From Lytechinus pictus (taxonomy: Eukaryota; Echinodermata; Echinoidea; Temnopleuroida; Toxopneustidae): a stretch of 64,000 nt of DNA. Positions 1 to 12,600 of this stretch are shown here, piece by piece. The DNA is taken from positions 54,573,401-54,637,400 of the forward strand of contig NC_087249.1 in the NCBI RefSeq assembly GCF_037042905.1. The letters run 5' to 3'. Position 1 is the first letter of the stretch. Every line of letters starts with the position of its first letter. A program made the position numbers and the translations under genes. Below the pieces are notes generated by a model. It was not told the DNA's origin, did no database searches, and was given only the letters and a program-made list of their open reading frames with translations.

Positions 1-55
1 ACCTTTTCATCATCGTTGAGAAAGCATTTTGTAGTGCCTTTTAGATGAACAGAAT

Positions 56-339
56 CACTGGCGGATCCAGGGAGGGGGGGGGGGAGGCAAAGCCGGCCTG
101 TGCCCCCCCCCCCTTTTGAGAGGCACAATTAAAATTTGCAATGTAAAAATGCTGTTAAAACACAAGTGTGCCCCCCCCCCCCTTGAAAGTAAAGACCTTT
201 TCTTTATTGCTTGTCAATATTTTTCGTGGACAAAATGTCCTTCATTTTTGGTTAAAACCTTTTACTTTTTTTTGGTCAAATTTTTCCTTAGGAAAATGTG
301 CCCCCCCCCCCCCTTTGGAAAATCCTGGATCCGCCCCTG
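56..339. mobile_element. hAT-type MITE with poly-C runs
   Basis: Terminal inverted repeats CACTGGCGGATCCAGG and CCTGGATCCGCCCCTG bound 284 bp. Flanks aacagaat and aagagaat form an imperfect 8-bp target duplication, which is hAT-like. The inside holds three long C runs. Short overlapping ORFs inside are not coding. Confidence 0.72.
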
Positions 340-1409
340 AAGAGAATGACCTCAAGTTCATATACCAAGAATGCTGGAATGGTCATGTTATTGATATCAT
401 AGTGCTTTCTCAATTCTCGTTATGAATTAGTACCATTTCTTAAAAAGCAAAGGTCAGGCAGACTTTAAAATTACATTACATGATGAAATGACAATGCATG
501 ATTTTCATCATTTCACTTTTAACCTTTGTGTGACACATATCAAGCAAACATTTTTTTTTGAATAAGTTTCATTTCTTTCCTCAAATTTATAATTTTGATT
601 GTAATATGAATATTATTCATTTATTTTTATCATTATCATTTTTTTATCATTAGTAGTATTACAAAACACCAAATTTCTCAGAAGATATATGGTTTGTATA
701 TTTGGATAATGTGTGGCACATCAAGTGACTCATTTCATCCCTCAGCCATCTTTATTTCAGGATGTAGCATTTTTTTTGGTTTTTGTTTAGGCCAATCAGC
801 AAATACAATATTTCACATGCATCAAACATTGTCAAAATTTAAAATGTGTTAGCATACTTTGTGTCTATCATAAAGTCCCAAATTTTCTGCAACACAGAAA
901 CAAAACAAAAACATAGAATTTCAGAAAAAGACTTAATTTTACAAAATGCAATTTTGGGGATTAACAAATTTTGTAAACACTAAAAACATGCTATTTTGAT
1001 AATTTATTTGCTTTTCATTTCTTTATTATGCCTTACAGGGAAAAGGTGTCCAAGCAACAACACAGTATATACTCATCTATGCTTTTAAGGGAGAGAAGGG
1101 AAATGCCTCTATGCATTTGTTCATCTTAACAACTGTATTCTAAGCATACGCCATAATTCCCACATGCCTTCAGATCATGGTGAAATTCACTCCCTTACAT
1201 TGACAGTTAGATGCTACAGACCTAGTATCATACCATATTCAGACTCCAGTGGCTTTGGCTATATGTATTTATGTGCATTTTAAATTAGGGGGAAACAATT
1301 TCATACTCCACGGAATATCGAAAGGGATTTGCATCTGCGTTGTTATGAGAGAGTTAAGGGAAAACCAATAGCTATGAAATAAATTCAAATGGGATAACTG
1401 ACAGTGGCA

Positions 1410-2013
1410 TCGTCGGCGGTCATCCGAACCGTCGTATCACACATACGATGGTGCAAACACATACGATGGTGCAAACCTATTTCAAAGAAAATCAACTTCA
1501 AAGTTTACTATAATTTTTACACTAAATTCCTTAAACTGCGGGTGAACAGGGCATAAAGATCAGGCATCAGTCCCCGTAGATAGATATTTTTAAGTGCTTT
1601 TTGATGTAATTTCCATTATTTGTATTATTAGTTATTCATTAATTGTAAAGCGCTTTGATCATATTTTTGGTAAAGCGCTATATAAGTACCTGTTATGTAT
1701 GTATGTATGTAAGTTCCCCAGCCTTACAACATATTAATTGCTAGAAAAATACATGGTTGGAAAGACCAAGAAAATTGCTTGACATTGGTATCTTTACTTT
1801 TACACAAATCTAAGGATCCAAGAAAATATTGCAAAAGAACTACATGCTTGTAATTTCTGTTTGAGCGGCTTAGATTATAAATGATAAATGCCTAGAAATT
1901 TAGTTATGAATAGAGTAGGACTTTTACTTTTATTTTATGCAAAAATCTCAAAATCAATTTTTTTTTTTTGGACCAAAATTCGCTGATACGATGGTTCGGA
2001 TGACCGCCGACGA
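1410..2013. mobile_element. 0.6-kb TIR element (tcgtcggcggtcatccgaac)
   Basis: A 30-bp inverted repeat with one mismatch (1410-1439 against 1984-2013) bounds about 604 bp. Just inside the left end an 18-bp unit (acatacgatggtgcaaac) is tandemly duplicated. A tail-like stretch gcgctatataagtacc plus (tatg)n sits at 1669-1710. No transposase frame; family unknown. Confidence 0.6.
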
Positions 2014-2059
2014 CATGGGTTGGGTTTCTATCCGTTCAAAAGGTTTCTCACTTCATAAT

Positions 2060-2275
2060 GGTGTTTTTTGGTTTTTTTCTCTCCCTCTCTCCCTTCTTTC
2101 TCCCTCTCTCTCTTCCTGTCTCTTTCTGTATTTCTCATTCTTCCATCCTCTCTTTCTCTTGATCTGTGTTCTTTCTTTTTCTTTTTCCTTTCTCCCTCTC
2201 TACCACCTCTTTTTTTAACTCCTTTCTCTGTCTCCTACTCCCCATCCTCTCTCTCTCTCTCACTTGATTTCTTAC
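2060..2275. repeat. Pyrimidine-rich (CT)n tract
   Basis: About 215 bp almost purely C/T on the plus strand. Leu/Ser/Phe-rich frames on plus and Glu/Arg-rich frames on minus here are microsatellite shadows. The rest of 2290-3100 is plain AT-rich DNA with nothing recognised. Confidence 0.85.
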
Positions 2276-4039
2276 AAAACTGATGAATGTACAATTTCTC
2301 TTGTTTACATTTTGCATTTTGTTTTGTGATTCTTTAATGTAGTAAAATTTTCATTGTATTTTCATTTTATTTCATGCTTTCTAATGATTCCTTTTGTCTT
2401 TCTGAAGCCAGCTTTTTCCTGGCTGTTTTAAACATTGCCGTCTTTATTCTTTTTTCCCCTTTCCACTCTTCCTTCTATCTTCTATTCATCAAGCACTCTA
2501 AATTTTAAAGGCTTCAAAATATTTAATGATTACTAATTAATAAAATAATTAGTAACCAGATGAACATAAGATTTAGATTTAAACCTGGCAGATTACAATT
2601 TAGAGCTAAATGATTTATATTTGAGGTTTCAAACTTTAAATCATTAGGATTAAAAGTATATCTAATGTTTGGTTGGTCATTCTCCATGCATCTGATCTTG
2701 ATTTATTTGAAATCCTTAAAATTTTGAGTGCGAGCTTGTCCTTTCCACATTCTCCTCATCATGAATCTATGTCCGTCAATCTTTTTTGCTGTTTGTATAA
2801 TTTACATTATCATAATCCATAACCTCCACTTCTCCTCCGTCTTTCCTTTCACTCCATTTTTTCTCTTTCCAGTGCTATACCATTTACTAGGTCAACCCCA
2901 TGAACTCCTATAGGCAGGACAGTTCCCCTTTATATCAAGGAGCTTTTAAATTCTCCTTACCCTTATGAATCTAAATTGCAATTTACTTTGGAGTAGCCCT
3001 TCATCTTCTGTACCAATCATAATCCAATGCAATTATAAGAACAGTATTGTTTTAACCCGATATCATTCATTTCAATCCAGATACAATCAAAACATACCTT
3101 TATCCCTTTCTTAACCCTTTGAATCCTATAGGCCGGAATACCGGCCTTGCAGTAAGCGTGCAAATACCTGATAGGCCAGAATACCCGCTGAAGCCATGTT
3201 ACTTAAAAACATGGGTTCTAAATGTCAGGTGATCTTTTAAAACTGACTTCATCTTTCTAGTATGTGTAGGGATATTTAGTCGATAATTTCAGTCAAGATT
3301 GGTATTGATTTCAGAAGGTTTTAGCCTAAAACTTGACCAAAATCTGCTACTCGACTGCGGTGGCTCATGTGGCATGTGCGGTAATACATGGTGTAATACG
3401 CAGTGGGTCACATGCTTTTTATGGGAAAGCTATTGATAAATCTGACCTTAGTCAAAGCAGTGATTTTAAACTTAAGACAGTCACTAAAGTTGATATCTCT
3501 GTTTGTAGACTAGGTTTACATACAAGATGCTAAACAACTTTAGCCAGGCCAGGCTGGGCCTGGTACCAGCAGGGGGAAGGTGCGGTTGGGGCTCGAATCA
3601 TGGGAGTTTGTGAACATGGTCGATACGTGCAAATAATTCAGGGTGTGAGGCACTGCCTTTCAAAATGAATCTTACAATTACATTGCCTTTTTAGTATCCT
3701 CTTATCCCTATAATCAAAATTAAAAATAATTGATGAAAAAAATCCATTTAATGGGATGATATGAAATTTATTTTATCGTATTTAATGCTAATGGGTATCT
3801 TTGACATGTTGAAAGTTATTAAAGTCATTTAGTAATTGTATAATTTATTGTGAAATATAATGATACAAAACATAATGATCATACTACAACTTAAAAAGAG
3901 TTTCAATTTTCATCATGCTCTCTTCTTTGTTGTCATTACAGTAACCATCATGTATTGTATGCATCTGATTATTTCACATCAGTATTAGATAGCAACTGAT
4001 TGAGGATGTTTCAGGAAAGTGTTAAAAGTCATGAAATTA

Positions 4040-4539
4040 AAGGATTAGTTCACCCTGAATATCATTGATTTTTAATACAAGCAGAAATGCTACAAAAGGT
4101 ATTAAGGTTTTGTGAAAAATCCTTAAAAATTTATAACTTTTTGTAGTGTTGATTTTGTAGTGTTACATGCAGGCAATTCCCCCCTTTATGTCTTGGTATA
4201 TAAACTCCTTATTAAATGCTATTTCCTCAAAAATTTCAAAAATGATTTTATCTTTTGCAATTCATCATCAGACTTGTTATTTGCTACATGATTTGAATAA
4301 GAAAAAGATTTTTACTTAAATATTATTAACCCTTTATAATTGGAATAAAGAAATAAAACATGACATGGACATATTGGGTAGCTGCTCAAATGTGACAATA
4401 CAAAATCCAGACTTGAGAAAATCTAAGGCTGCTATTCTTTGAAGGATTTTTCTCAACTTCACACATACATATAGATGTGTTTCTCTCTCACTTTTGTCTA
4501 GTTTTATGCAAATCATATTGATGCTGGGGTGAACTCTTT
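4040..4539. mobile_element. 0.5-kb MITE, TA-flanked
   Basis: Ends AAGGATTAGTTCACCC and GGGGTGAACTCTTT are inverted repeats flanked by TA on both sides, a mariner-like layout. The interior is AT-rich without a transposase. 4540-5183 after it shows nothing further. Confidence 0.6.
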
Positions 4540-5183
4540 TAACAGCTTTGTGATGACTGGAATACAAAGTGTGTATTGTGGTCTCAAGTAGTTTTACTGA
4601 TGTTTCAATTTTGATTGTTTTGTGTTATTCATATTCAAGTTGTTGCCAAAAATCGAGTTGTCACTATGAGCAATAATTTGAGAGAGAAAATGTAATTGAA
4701 AACAAGGCAAATTTTTCTTCTTCTGATTATCATAAAAAGTCTAGAAGTTCTTACGTAGTTTAAGCATGCCAAATGTGAAGTAATAAATCAATCTGAAAAC
4801 TGAGTATTCTGAAAATCAGAAAACACACATAAGCACATGATGATATTTTGATAAATTATAGCCTGGAGGGAGACTTTTCCACTGACATTGCCCTGTCTTT
4901 TTACTGAATACGGTAACTGATCTCTTACTCGGATCCTACCTACCAAACAAACAAAAAATCATGTGGAAAATAATTTGTAGTTGAATACATGAACAATTCA
5001 TTTTCATTTTCTTGGATTCTGTTAAAACCCATGTATAATCTATGCAGTTTGAAAGAAACCTCAATTTAGTTTTTAAAAAGGGTCATTTAGTATTGATTTT
5101 GATGATTCAAAGTATGATCAAATGTACGCAAAGGTATTCTAATGAATATGTTTTCTTCATCTTTCTTTTTCTTTATCTTACAG

Positions 5184-5258
5184 CTGGAGAAACAAACCAA
5201 CTCTGAATGCTGTACCCTACTGGTTGTTTCAGAAGATACAAATGAATTATTCTGTCAG
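5184..5258 (+). CDS. PDE2A: PDE2A exon 1 of window: start of GAF-A
   Basis: 75 nt, 25 codons, phase 0 at both ends; acceptor tttatcttacag, donor gtaaga. It encodes LEKQTNSECCTLLVVSEDTN followed by ELFCQ, matching the first beta strand of PDE2A GAF-A (vertebrate CC-LLLVSEDNLQLSCK). An upstream exon must supply the N-terminus; I could not recognise it in 1-5183, so it probably lies outside the window. Confidence 0.92.
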
Positions 5259-5515
5259 GTAAGATAATCCCTCTTTCTTCTTCTAAGAACAACCTAACAA
5301 CCTAATAATAGAACATCAACAATACAGTAGAAGGTGTATTGTTATAATAAGAACATCTAGGTTCTTAGGGGGTGGTGTTTCACCCTAAATGTGACTTAAC
5401 ATTGGCATTGAATTTACAGTTGTCATATATAATACATCATCACATTGGTTAGATTATTCTCAGAGGTTGCATGCTATCTCATATTCACCAATGATATTAC
5501 ATTTTTAAATAAAAG

Positions 5516-5635
5516 ACTTAAGTCTTTTTGAAACAGCCCTTTATGTATGTAGTTACTTTATTGTGTTAACATTAAACACTTAAGTCCTTTTGAAACAACC
5601 ATATATGTATGTAGTTGCATTTTGTTTTATTTACT
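5516..5635. repeat. 62-bp tandem duplication
   Basis: acttaagtcttttTGAAACA and a diverged copy follow one another with a period of 62 bp (5516 and 5578), both continuing into tatgtatgtagttgcatt-like sequence. Confidence 0.7.
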
Positions 5636-5858
5636 TTAAATTTTACCACAAAGCATATAATATTTTGGCATACAAATAGTTTAAAGCATACTAAAATGGT
5701 TACTTTCAAATGGAAATTTTTGCAATGTGAATATGCAAAATAGCAAAAATCAAACAAATAGGTGAGTATTTCACCATTGTATCTTGAATGATTATTGGCA
5801 GTGCTGAGTAAACACAGCTTCATACAAGGAAAGTTGATTATCTAATCCTGGAATGTCA

Positions 5859-6074
5859 TTAAAACGCCTCCCAGTCGGCAGCATAACAGCAAGTGTGTCG
5901 GCATGTTGAAATAGAGAGATTGTTTTGAAGACAAGCTCCTTGCGTACTACTGCAGACAGCTGAGCATACTAGGTTGTCACACTCGTCTTTACTCGCTGAC
6001 CGATCACTATCACACGTTACGCCGTCCAACTCACACTTTGCGTCTGTCGCTACTAGACAGTTTTCACAGCCCAT
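5859..6074 (-). CDS. Small Cys-rich ORF, unknown (71 aa)
   Basis: An open frame on the minus strand starting at an ATG (6074) encodes 71 residues with 11 cysteines, among them CENC, CDNLVCSAVC and CRHTCCYAADWEAF, then a TAA. It has no signal peptide and no family I recognise. The segment is visibly less AT-rich than the intron around it and uses many CG-containing codons, unlike neighbouring chance frames. An in-frame TGA sits two codons before the ATG, so it is either a single-exon gene, a terminal exon with an acceptor near the start, or an exon-like relic. It lies antisense in PDE2A intron 1. Confidence 0.3.
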   Translation of the reverse strand: MGCENCLVATDAKCELDGVTCDSDRSASKDECDNLVCSAVCSSTQGACLQNNLSISTCRHTCCYAADWEAF

Positions 6075-6099
6075 GGGTCACTCTGCTTCAAGCTATGAA

Positions 6100-7619
6100 T
6101 TTGATTTGGTTGTACAGTGAAGATCCGCTGTGTGAGACACGTCAGAGGTGTCTTTACATTCTTGTGATGCATAAAGCACAAGTTGTAATTTGAAAAACTG
6201 GAATAGGCATCTGATATGAATTACATTGCAAAAAATCATTTATTTATTTCAACATTGCAAATTCTATCATTTCTTCTTTATTTGGTTAATTGCACTCTCC
6301 TGCAATCATGAGAAAAAAATTATGTATATTTTCATGTTTCATCTTTTTTGTATTTTCATTTTCCTTTTTTATGGCACTCAATGTTTTATCACAGTGGCAA
6401 AAATATTTTCACTCTAGATATTGTGCCAGAGGCACATTTCTATAAGGATGCACATCGGTTTATGGAGAGGAATAATTGCCATAAGTCCTCTAGAAAGTGT
6501 GGACTTCATTTCTCAGTATAATGCTGAATGCTCAACTGTGTTCCCCTTCATGTCTGCCTAAAAGGTCTGTCTAAAAGGAAAATATAGCATGAACATAAAA
6601 AAGAACATTTCAAACGGAAGTTAAAAAGGGATTTATCTCGACGCATCAAGTAGACGTTAAAGGCAATACTCTTTGGAAGGCGATGGAATTATATATTCCT
6701 TTCTTGTCAACACAAGCATAGCAATCTTGCTAAAGTACTGCATTATCATATAACCTTCTCAGTTTGTCCAACTCTTTAACATGCTTCAAGCATTGGATTT
6801 ATTCACACAACTTGAACAAAAACGTACACATGTCCTAGAATGGATCACCCTTTGCAAGCCATCTTATTTCTTGTAATGTTACTCCATATAAAACTTGTAC
6901 AAATATGTGTTTGTTCAGATAGTACCCTCAGTTCCAATGTGTATTACCTGTTGACTGAATGATTATGATGCATTTTCTAGGCCTGCAATAAGATAGTGTA
7001 CCTCTCCTCCGAAATAGAATTCCTGACTTTCCCTCAGAGTTAAAATGTTTGTTTGTTGGTTTTTTTTAATCTGTCTATCTATCTATCATATTCATTTATT
7101 TATTTGATTTGATTTATTTGTTATTTATTTTATGTATTTACTTTTTTTTTTTTGGGGGGGGGGTAGTTTAAGGAGGGTGTGGCTGTCTTTAAATACTATT
7201 ACAAGTGGCAAGAGTGTGTGATCTATTGCTCCTCCTGAAAATCATATGTGAAAAATTAATTGAATTTGAAAGAAAATTTATGAAAGAAGCATTCTGGTAA
7301 ATTCAACATAGTAGAGGAATATTAAGTGATCAGTGAAGGTATAAATATTGGATGTTCAAACGTGTGATTAAAAGCGGAAAAGTGGTCTGGATGAATGGTG
7401 CAGTTTCCTTCAAACTTCATTTTGTGAAATGATTGTATTGGCTCAAATCATCTTGCTGTGAACATACCTCCTGTGTACACTCTGAAGAGTTTGCTATTTG
7501 CATGGGGTTTTAACAGGATTATATTTCAACCAAATGCAGTATTCCTTTTTACCCATTCAAAATGTGATGTTGATGTGTGAAGATAAACCAATGGGAACAT
7601 TCCCTATTCGTTTGCAATA
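6100..7619. other. Intron 1 DNA, nothing recognised
   Basis: AT-rich sequence with a (tatc)n/(attt)n patch near 7070-7140 and a T-run/G-run at 7141-7165. No repeat family, RNA gene or exon was recognised. Confidence 0.6.
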
Positions 7620-7887
7620 CTGGGCCCTGTTACTTAAAGCTTAGCAATCGATCAGAGGGCTGATATTTACGATTGATCTGCACAATAGTCAATGCAATCA
7701 ATCGTAGAATTCCGCCTCACGATCAATTGCTGATCTTAAAAATACAGGGTCCAGGGCTCTGTAACTAAAGCATAAGAATTGATCGTAGGCTTGATTTTAT
7801 GATTGATTGTACATTGTGGTCAATGCAAAATCAATTGTGAAAATTTGTTCTACGATTATTGCTAAGCTTTGTGTTACAGGCTCCTGG
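7620..7887. mobile_element. Two abutting palindromic CTGGGCCCTGTTA-type MITEs
   Basis: 7620-7754 starts CTGGGCCCTGTTACTTAAAG and ends with its imperfect inverse (ATACAGGGTCCAG). 7751-7887 is a second copy overlapping it by four bases, ending TGTTACAGGCTCCTGG. Each is about 136 bp of almost complete palindrome. Related copies are at 47069-47279 and 55303-55433. Confidence 0.65.
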
Positions 7888-8870
7888 TTGGTAGTAGAAA
7901 TGGGAACAGGCCCATACCCATTAGCAGCGTTGGTTAGGGATGGAGGACGGGGTCCCTTCTTACTTTGAATGATAATCATAGCTGAGAGTGCTTACTAAGA
8001 GGAGCACCAATCTGACTGAAAGCGTTGACCGTAATGGTCCACGACGCCACCACGTAGCCATTGTACGCCCCTTGACATGCTAAATAAACACAACCACAAC
8101 ACCACAAACCCCCCACTAACTCAATTACGCTTTTAATGTTTCCCCCAGTGCCTTAAGAATAAGAGGGGTGCTCCTAAGAGGCATTTGTGGGACATTGTCA
8201 AGATTTTGGAGGGGGAGTTCCACCCTATCCATCAGACTCTCGGCATGGTTCAGCTTCCATCAGACGTTTCTCCCACGTCATCCGGGCTCCCGTCTTGTAA
8301 TTTGATTTGAATGTTTGTCTTTAAATGTATCCATTAGGTTGAATTGTGCAAGAAAAACATCTAGGTTTTCCCTTGAAAAATATGGTTTGATATCCTTAGT
8401 GACGATTGATGTGTGACGTGGATGAGCAAACGTCATAACTCAAATTGATTACTGTAATTCTTCATAAGCTGTTCTCTTTGTAAACAAGCCTTTCCCAACC
8501 ACATGGATGTACATGTATGTGTGTTACTTGACTTGTGACCTTTTCAATCATAAACAGTAGTAATTCCATTTTAATTTGTTTGATTGATTTGATAAATAAG
8601 ATGTATATAGTAAAGGGCGCGGGGCGGTATTCATTATCGTGGCAGTCACTGCAATGGGACTACTCTGCCTATAGGTGGAGTATATACAGTGCTTCTGGTT
8701 TTCAATCCTTCAGAACAAGGCAATTTAAACTGGCCTTGGCTCCTCTGATATTACATGTTTTTACCATGTTCACACACCATGAAAATATGAGATTGTTAAT
8801 TGGTATACTGACTTGTCTTTTTTGTGGTGGGATCACCGAAATTGAAATAAGGCTACATTTTTTTACTTAA

Positions 8871-9474
8871 AAGGTCAAGTCCACCCCAGGAAAATGTTGA
8901 TTTGAATAAATAAAGAAAAATCAAACTAGTATAATGCTGAAAATTTCATAAAAATCGGACGTAAAATAAGAAAGTTATGACATTTTAAAGTTTTGCTTAT
9001 TTTTCACATAACAGTGATATCCACAACTCAGTGACATGCAAATGAGACAGTCGATGACATCCCTCACTCACTATTTATTTTGTTTTTTATTGTTTAAATT
9101 ATACAATATTTTATTTTTTACAGATTTGACCATAAGGACCAAGTTCACTGAACCATAGAGTATTAAACAATACTAATTCCACATGTTCAGGGAGTAATTA
9201 ATCGTTGTTTCACTTGACAATGAGGAGAAAGTTAGAATATGTCATATTTCATATAATAAAATACAACAGAAATAGTGAGTGGATGACGTCATCAGTCTCC
9301 TCATTTGCATACCGACCAGGATGTGCATGTAACTGTTAAGTGACATTAAGTGAAATTTTAAAATGTCATAACTTTCTTATTTTACTTCCGATTTCGATTA
9401 AATTTTCAGTGTTATGCTTGTTGAATTTTTCTCTTTGTATTAAAAAAAAAAATTCTTGGGGTGGTCTTGTCCTT
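8871..9474. mobile_element. Palindromic 0.6-kb MITE, copy A (aaggtcaagtccacccc)
   Basis: Starts AAGGTCAAGTCCACCCC and ends GGGGTGGTCTTGTCCTT; over 100 bp inside each end are also inverted copies, including gaaagttatgaca-like sequence and its reverse. Copies B (56153-56757) and C (58134-58723) are the same family. No coding capacity. Confidence 0.8.
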
Positions 9475-9644
9475 AAATTATGAAATAATACATGCACACC
9501 ACATGATATCCCTAAGAAAATAGTCTAATCCAAGTTTTATGAGAATTTTTCATTAATTTTCAAAATATCAGATTACCATTGAGAGTGTGCCTGCAATATT
9601 TTGATCTAACTTGTAATGTTGATATTTCATTCAAATTCAAACAG

Positions 9645-9686
9645 GTCATTGGAGAGAAAGTACTGGAAGAAGAAGTCCGATTCTTG
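9645..9686 (+). CDS. PDE2A: PDE2A exon 2 of window: GAF-A
   Basis: 42 nt, 14 codons, phase 0/0, encoding VIGEKVLEEEVRFL, against vertebrate VIGDKVLGEEVSFPL. Acceptor is tcaaacag and donor gtgagt. The short exon is recognised by homology only. A 7.4-kb hAT element begins 54 bp after its donor. Confidence 0.92.
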
Positions 9687-12600
9687 GTGAGTAATTTGAA
9701 CACATTGGGTATTAGAAATTGCCTATTGCATGGTCTACACCAGCGCTTCCCAAACGGTGGGCCGCGAAGCTCTTTCAGGTGGGCCGCGAAGCTCTTTCAG
9801 GTGGGCCGCGAGAAGCTCTATAGTCCAGGAAAAATAGCCGATTTGGGGGGTAAACCTCAAACAAATTGCAACAGAATTTTTTTCACCACAATGCATTTCC
9901 CTGAAGTCACCAAAATGACATACTAAGAGTCCAGAAAAATCCCAGTGGTGGAAAGACGCCTAATTTGCATAAATCCAAAATGGCCGCCAAATTTTCAGAA
10001 AATTTGAATTTTTGTACATAGATTTTGACATGAACATTTAATTGCCACAAAATTGGTGTCATATGAAGCAGAAATAAATTTCCTACAATTTGGTACTATT
10101 TATACGGGATAAAAAGGTAATTTGGATGATATTTTAAGTGGAAAACTTCATTTTTGTCATTTTTTCCAAAAATTTAAAATTTTGGAAATACATGATTTTA
10201 CATAAATCTGAGAAAAATAAAGCAATTACCTAGAAATGTTCCAGAAAACCTTATTGATATACTATTAGCATGTGGATGAAATTCTAACTTGATTTCTTTC
10301 TTTTTAATGAATTCATAAGGTATCAAAGTTGACTACTCAAATTTCACAAATGTCGCTTTTGTATGCATTTTCGAAGACTATATGTATAATGTATAGTGTA
10401 TAGTTAAAAATTGTATGTATTTATCTACTCTTTTTTAACCACTTGGAGAGATAAGATTAGCCATTTCTCTGTCAGCTACATAAAAAGTGCTGCCACATCA
10501 AGGCCTAGCCCTCTCGGGGGGGGGGGGGGGGCTGACGAAGCCACGCCCCTGGATATATTATGTTGTACAGTGTGTATCAAAATAAACGCAACCATAATGG
10601 TTAGTTTTGGTCATTATCGCTCATTTGGTTTACGTAGCAGACGATGCTAGCCTGCTAGTATATAGCATACTTACGCAGACCCTATTGCAAATCAAAATCA
10701 ATTCCGGGCTCGATATTTGCTTCCTCAAACTGTAGCTATATTATAAATATTAGTAGGCAAAGCTTTATAGTACACGAACATTGTTACTTTCAACATTGAA
10801 TGCGTTAATTAAGTTTCTTTGGACTGTATTAATTGTTTCAAATAAAAAGGGTCTAGGAACGGAAACTACCATACGTTAGTCACGTGACGTTGTACACAGA
10901 AATATGACATGTTCTGCCTGCTCGATCTCAAAGTTTGGGAGAAAAATGAGATGTAACCATTGTACCAGTCATAAAGTATTATACATCAAACTGTAGGTAA
11001 TCTATTTAGCATTGAGATGACAATCAATCAACCTTTCTGACCCTTAGGGATATTCCAGGGGGAAATCAAAGATGCTGGTGTCTCGAAAATATGGGTGGTT
11101 TTCGACCGTTTGTCATAGCAAGATTTGTGAACATGGACACTTTCAAATGAACAGCAAGACGTGAATAGTGAATTAATTGTAATCATATTTACATTAAATT
11201 AATGGAATTTGATAAAATTTTCACACTATTATCAATCTGGTATGAGATTATTATTAGTTATAAAGACATATTCCGATTTCTGCAATATTACGTTCATGAA
11301 AACAACTGTTCCCTGTGTTGAAGCTGTGTGTGTGGACTTTCGGACACTCAAATGCACGCGACTAACCATTATGACATTTCATTTCAAATTTGTAAAAATT
11401 GTGTTAGCTCTATAGTCCAGGAAAAATAACTGATTTGGGGGGTCAACCGCAAACAAATTGCAACAATTTTTTTCACCGCAATGCATTTCCCTTAAGTCCC
11501 CAAAATGACGTACTAAAAGTCCAGAAAAATCCATGTCGTGGAAAGACCTCTAATTGGCATAAATTCAAAATGGCCGCCATCATGATAATTTTTCATGATT
11601 ACTTATAGTAGTACAAACACTGGTATAATCATAGCACTTTTAAAAATTATGATTAAATTATTTAACTTTCACTTGCCATAGGCTTCATCTTACCATAGGC
11701 TTCATTTTAAAATTAGATTTAACCTCTGCTGACCTCTAGAGGTCAATGACCTTAAGGTCAACTACCTCATAATATCAGAAAATTGATGTTTTACATTTTT
11801 AGTTCATGATGAATATTGTAATATTTATAAAGCAAACGAAATCACTCAATATTGACTTTCAAGGTATCCTGTTATTCTAAAAAGAATTTTGTGTATTATA
11901 GATTCCGACCTTTGACCTGGCAAAGGTCAATAGCTTTAACATGTTAGAATATTGATACTTACATGTAGCTTCAGTAGTTTATGATAAACAGACATCTCGT
12001 GTAAAAATTGCAATATGATTTATTTCAGCACAATGAATTTCCATGAAGTCTGCAAAATGGCATACTAAAAGTCCAGAAATATCAATGTAGTGGAAAGACA
12101 TCTCATTTGCATAAATAAAAAATGGAGGTCATCGTTAGAATTTTTCATGGTTACTATATTAGCAGTACCAACACTGGTCAGATCATTGGTCAATGACTTT
12201 GAAATATCAGACAATTGATGTTTTGCATCATTATTTCATAAAACAATGCTTAAAATGCAAAATAAATATGTTTTATTGACTTTCAAGGTATCGATCCTGA
12301 TAATCTAGAGAGAATTTTGTAAATTGAAGTTCTGACCTCTGACACTGTCTGGAGAGATGACAAAGGTCAATGAGCTATAGGTTATAGAATATTGACACTG
12401 ACTGGTTAATGATATACAAGGCTTTCACGTGAAAATATTGCAATACATTTAATTTCAACACAATACATTTCCATGGATTTTCCAAGATGATATACTTTAA
12501 GTCCAGTAAAATCCAAGAGGTGGAAAGATGCCAATTGGCATAAATCCAAAATGGCTGTCATCGTTAGAATGTTACATGATTATCCCATTCCAGGTACAGT

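Noticed and set aside
1038..1063. Possible upstream PDE2A exon after ccttacag
   Set aside because: The 26 nt before gtatat encode nothing like the expected PDE2A sequence, and its phase does not fit exon 1.
8535..8870. 111-codon plus frame
   Set aside because: No domain, AT-rich codon use, and it ends at the border of a MITE; no fitting splice sites.
10560..10590. Tc1-like terminus (tacagtgtgtatcaaaataa)
   Set aside because: Only one short end was seen inside the hAT composite, with no inverse partner.
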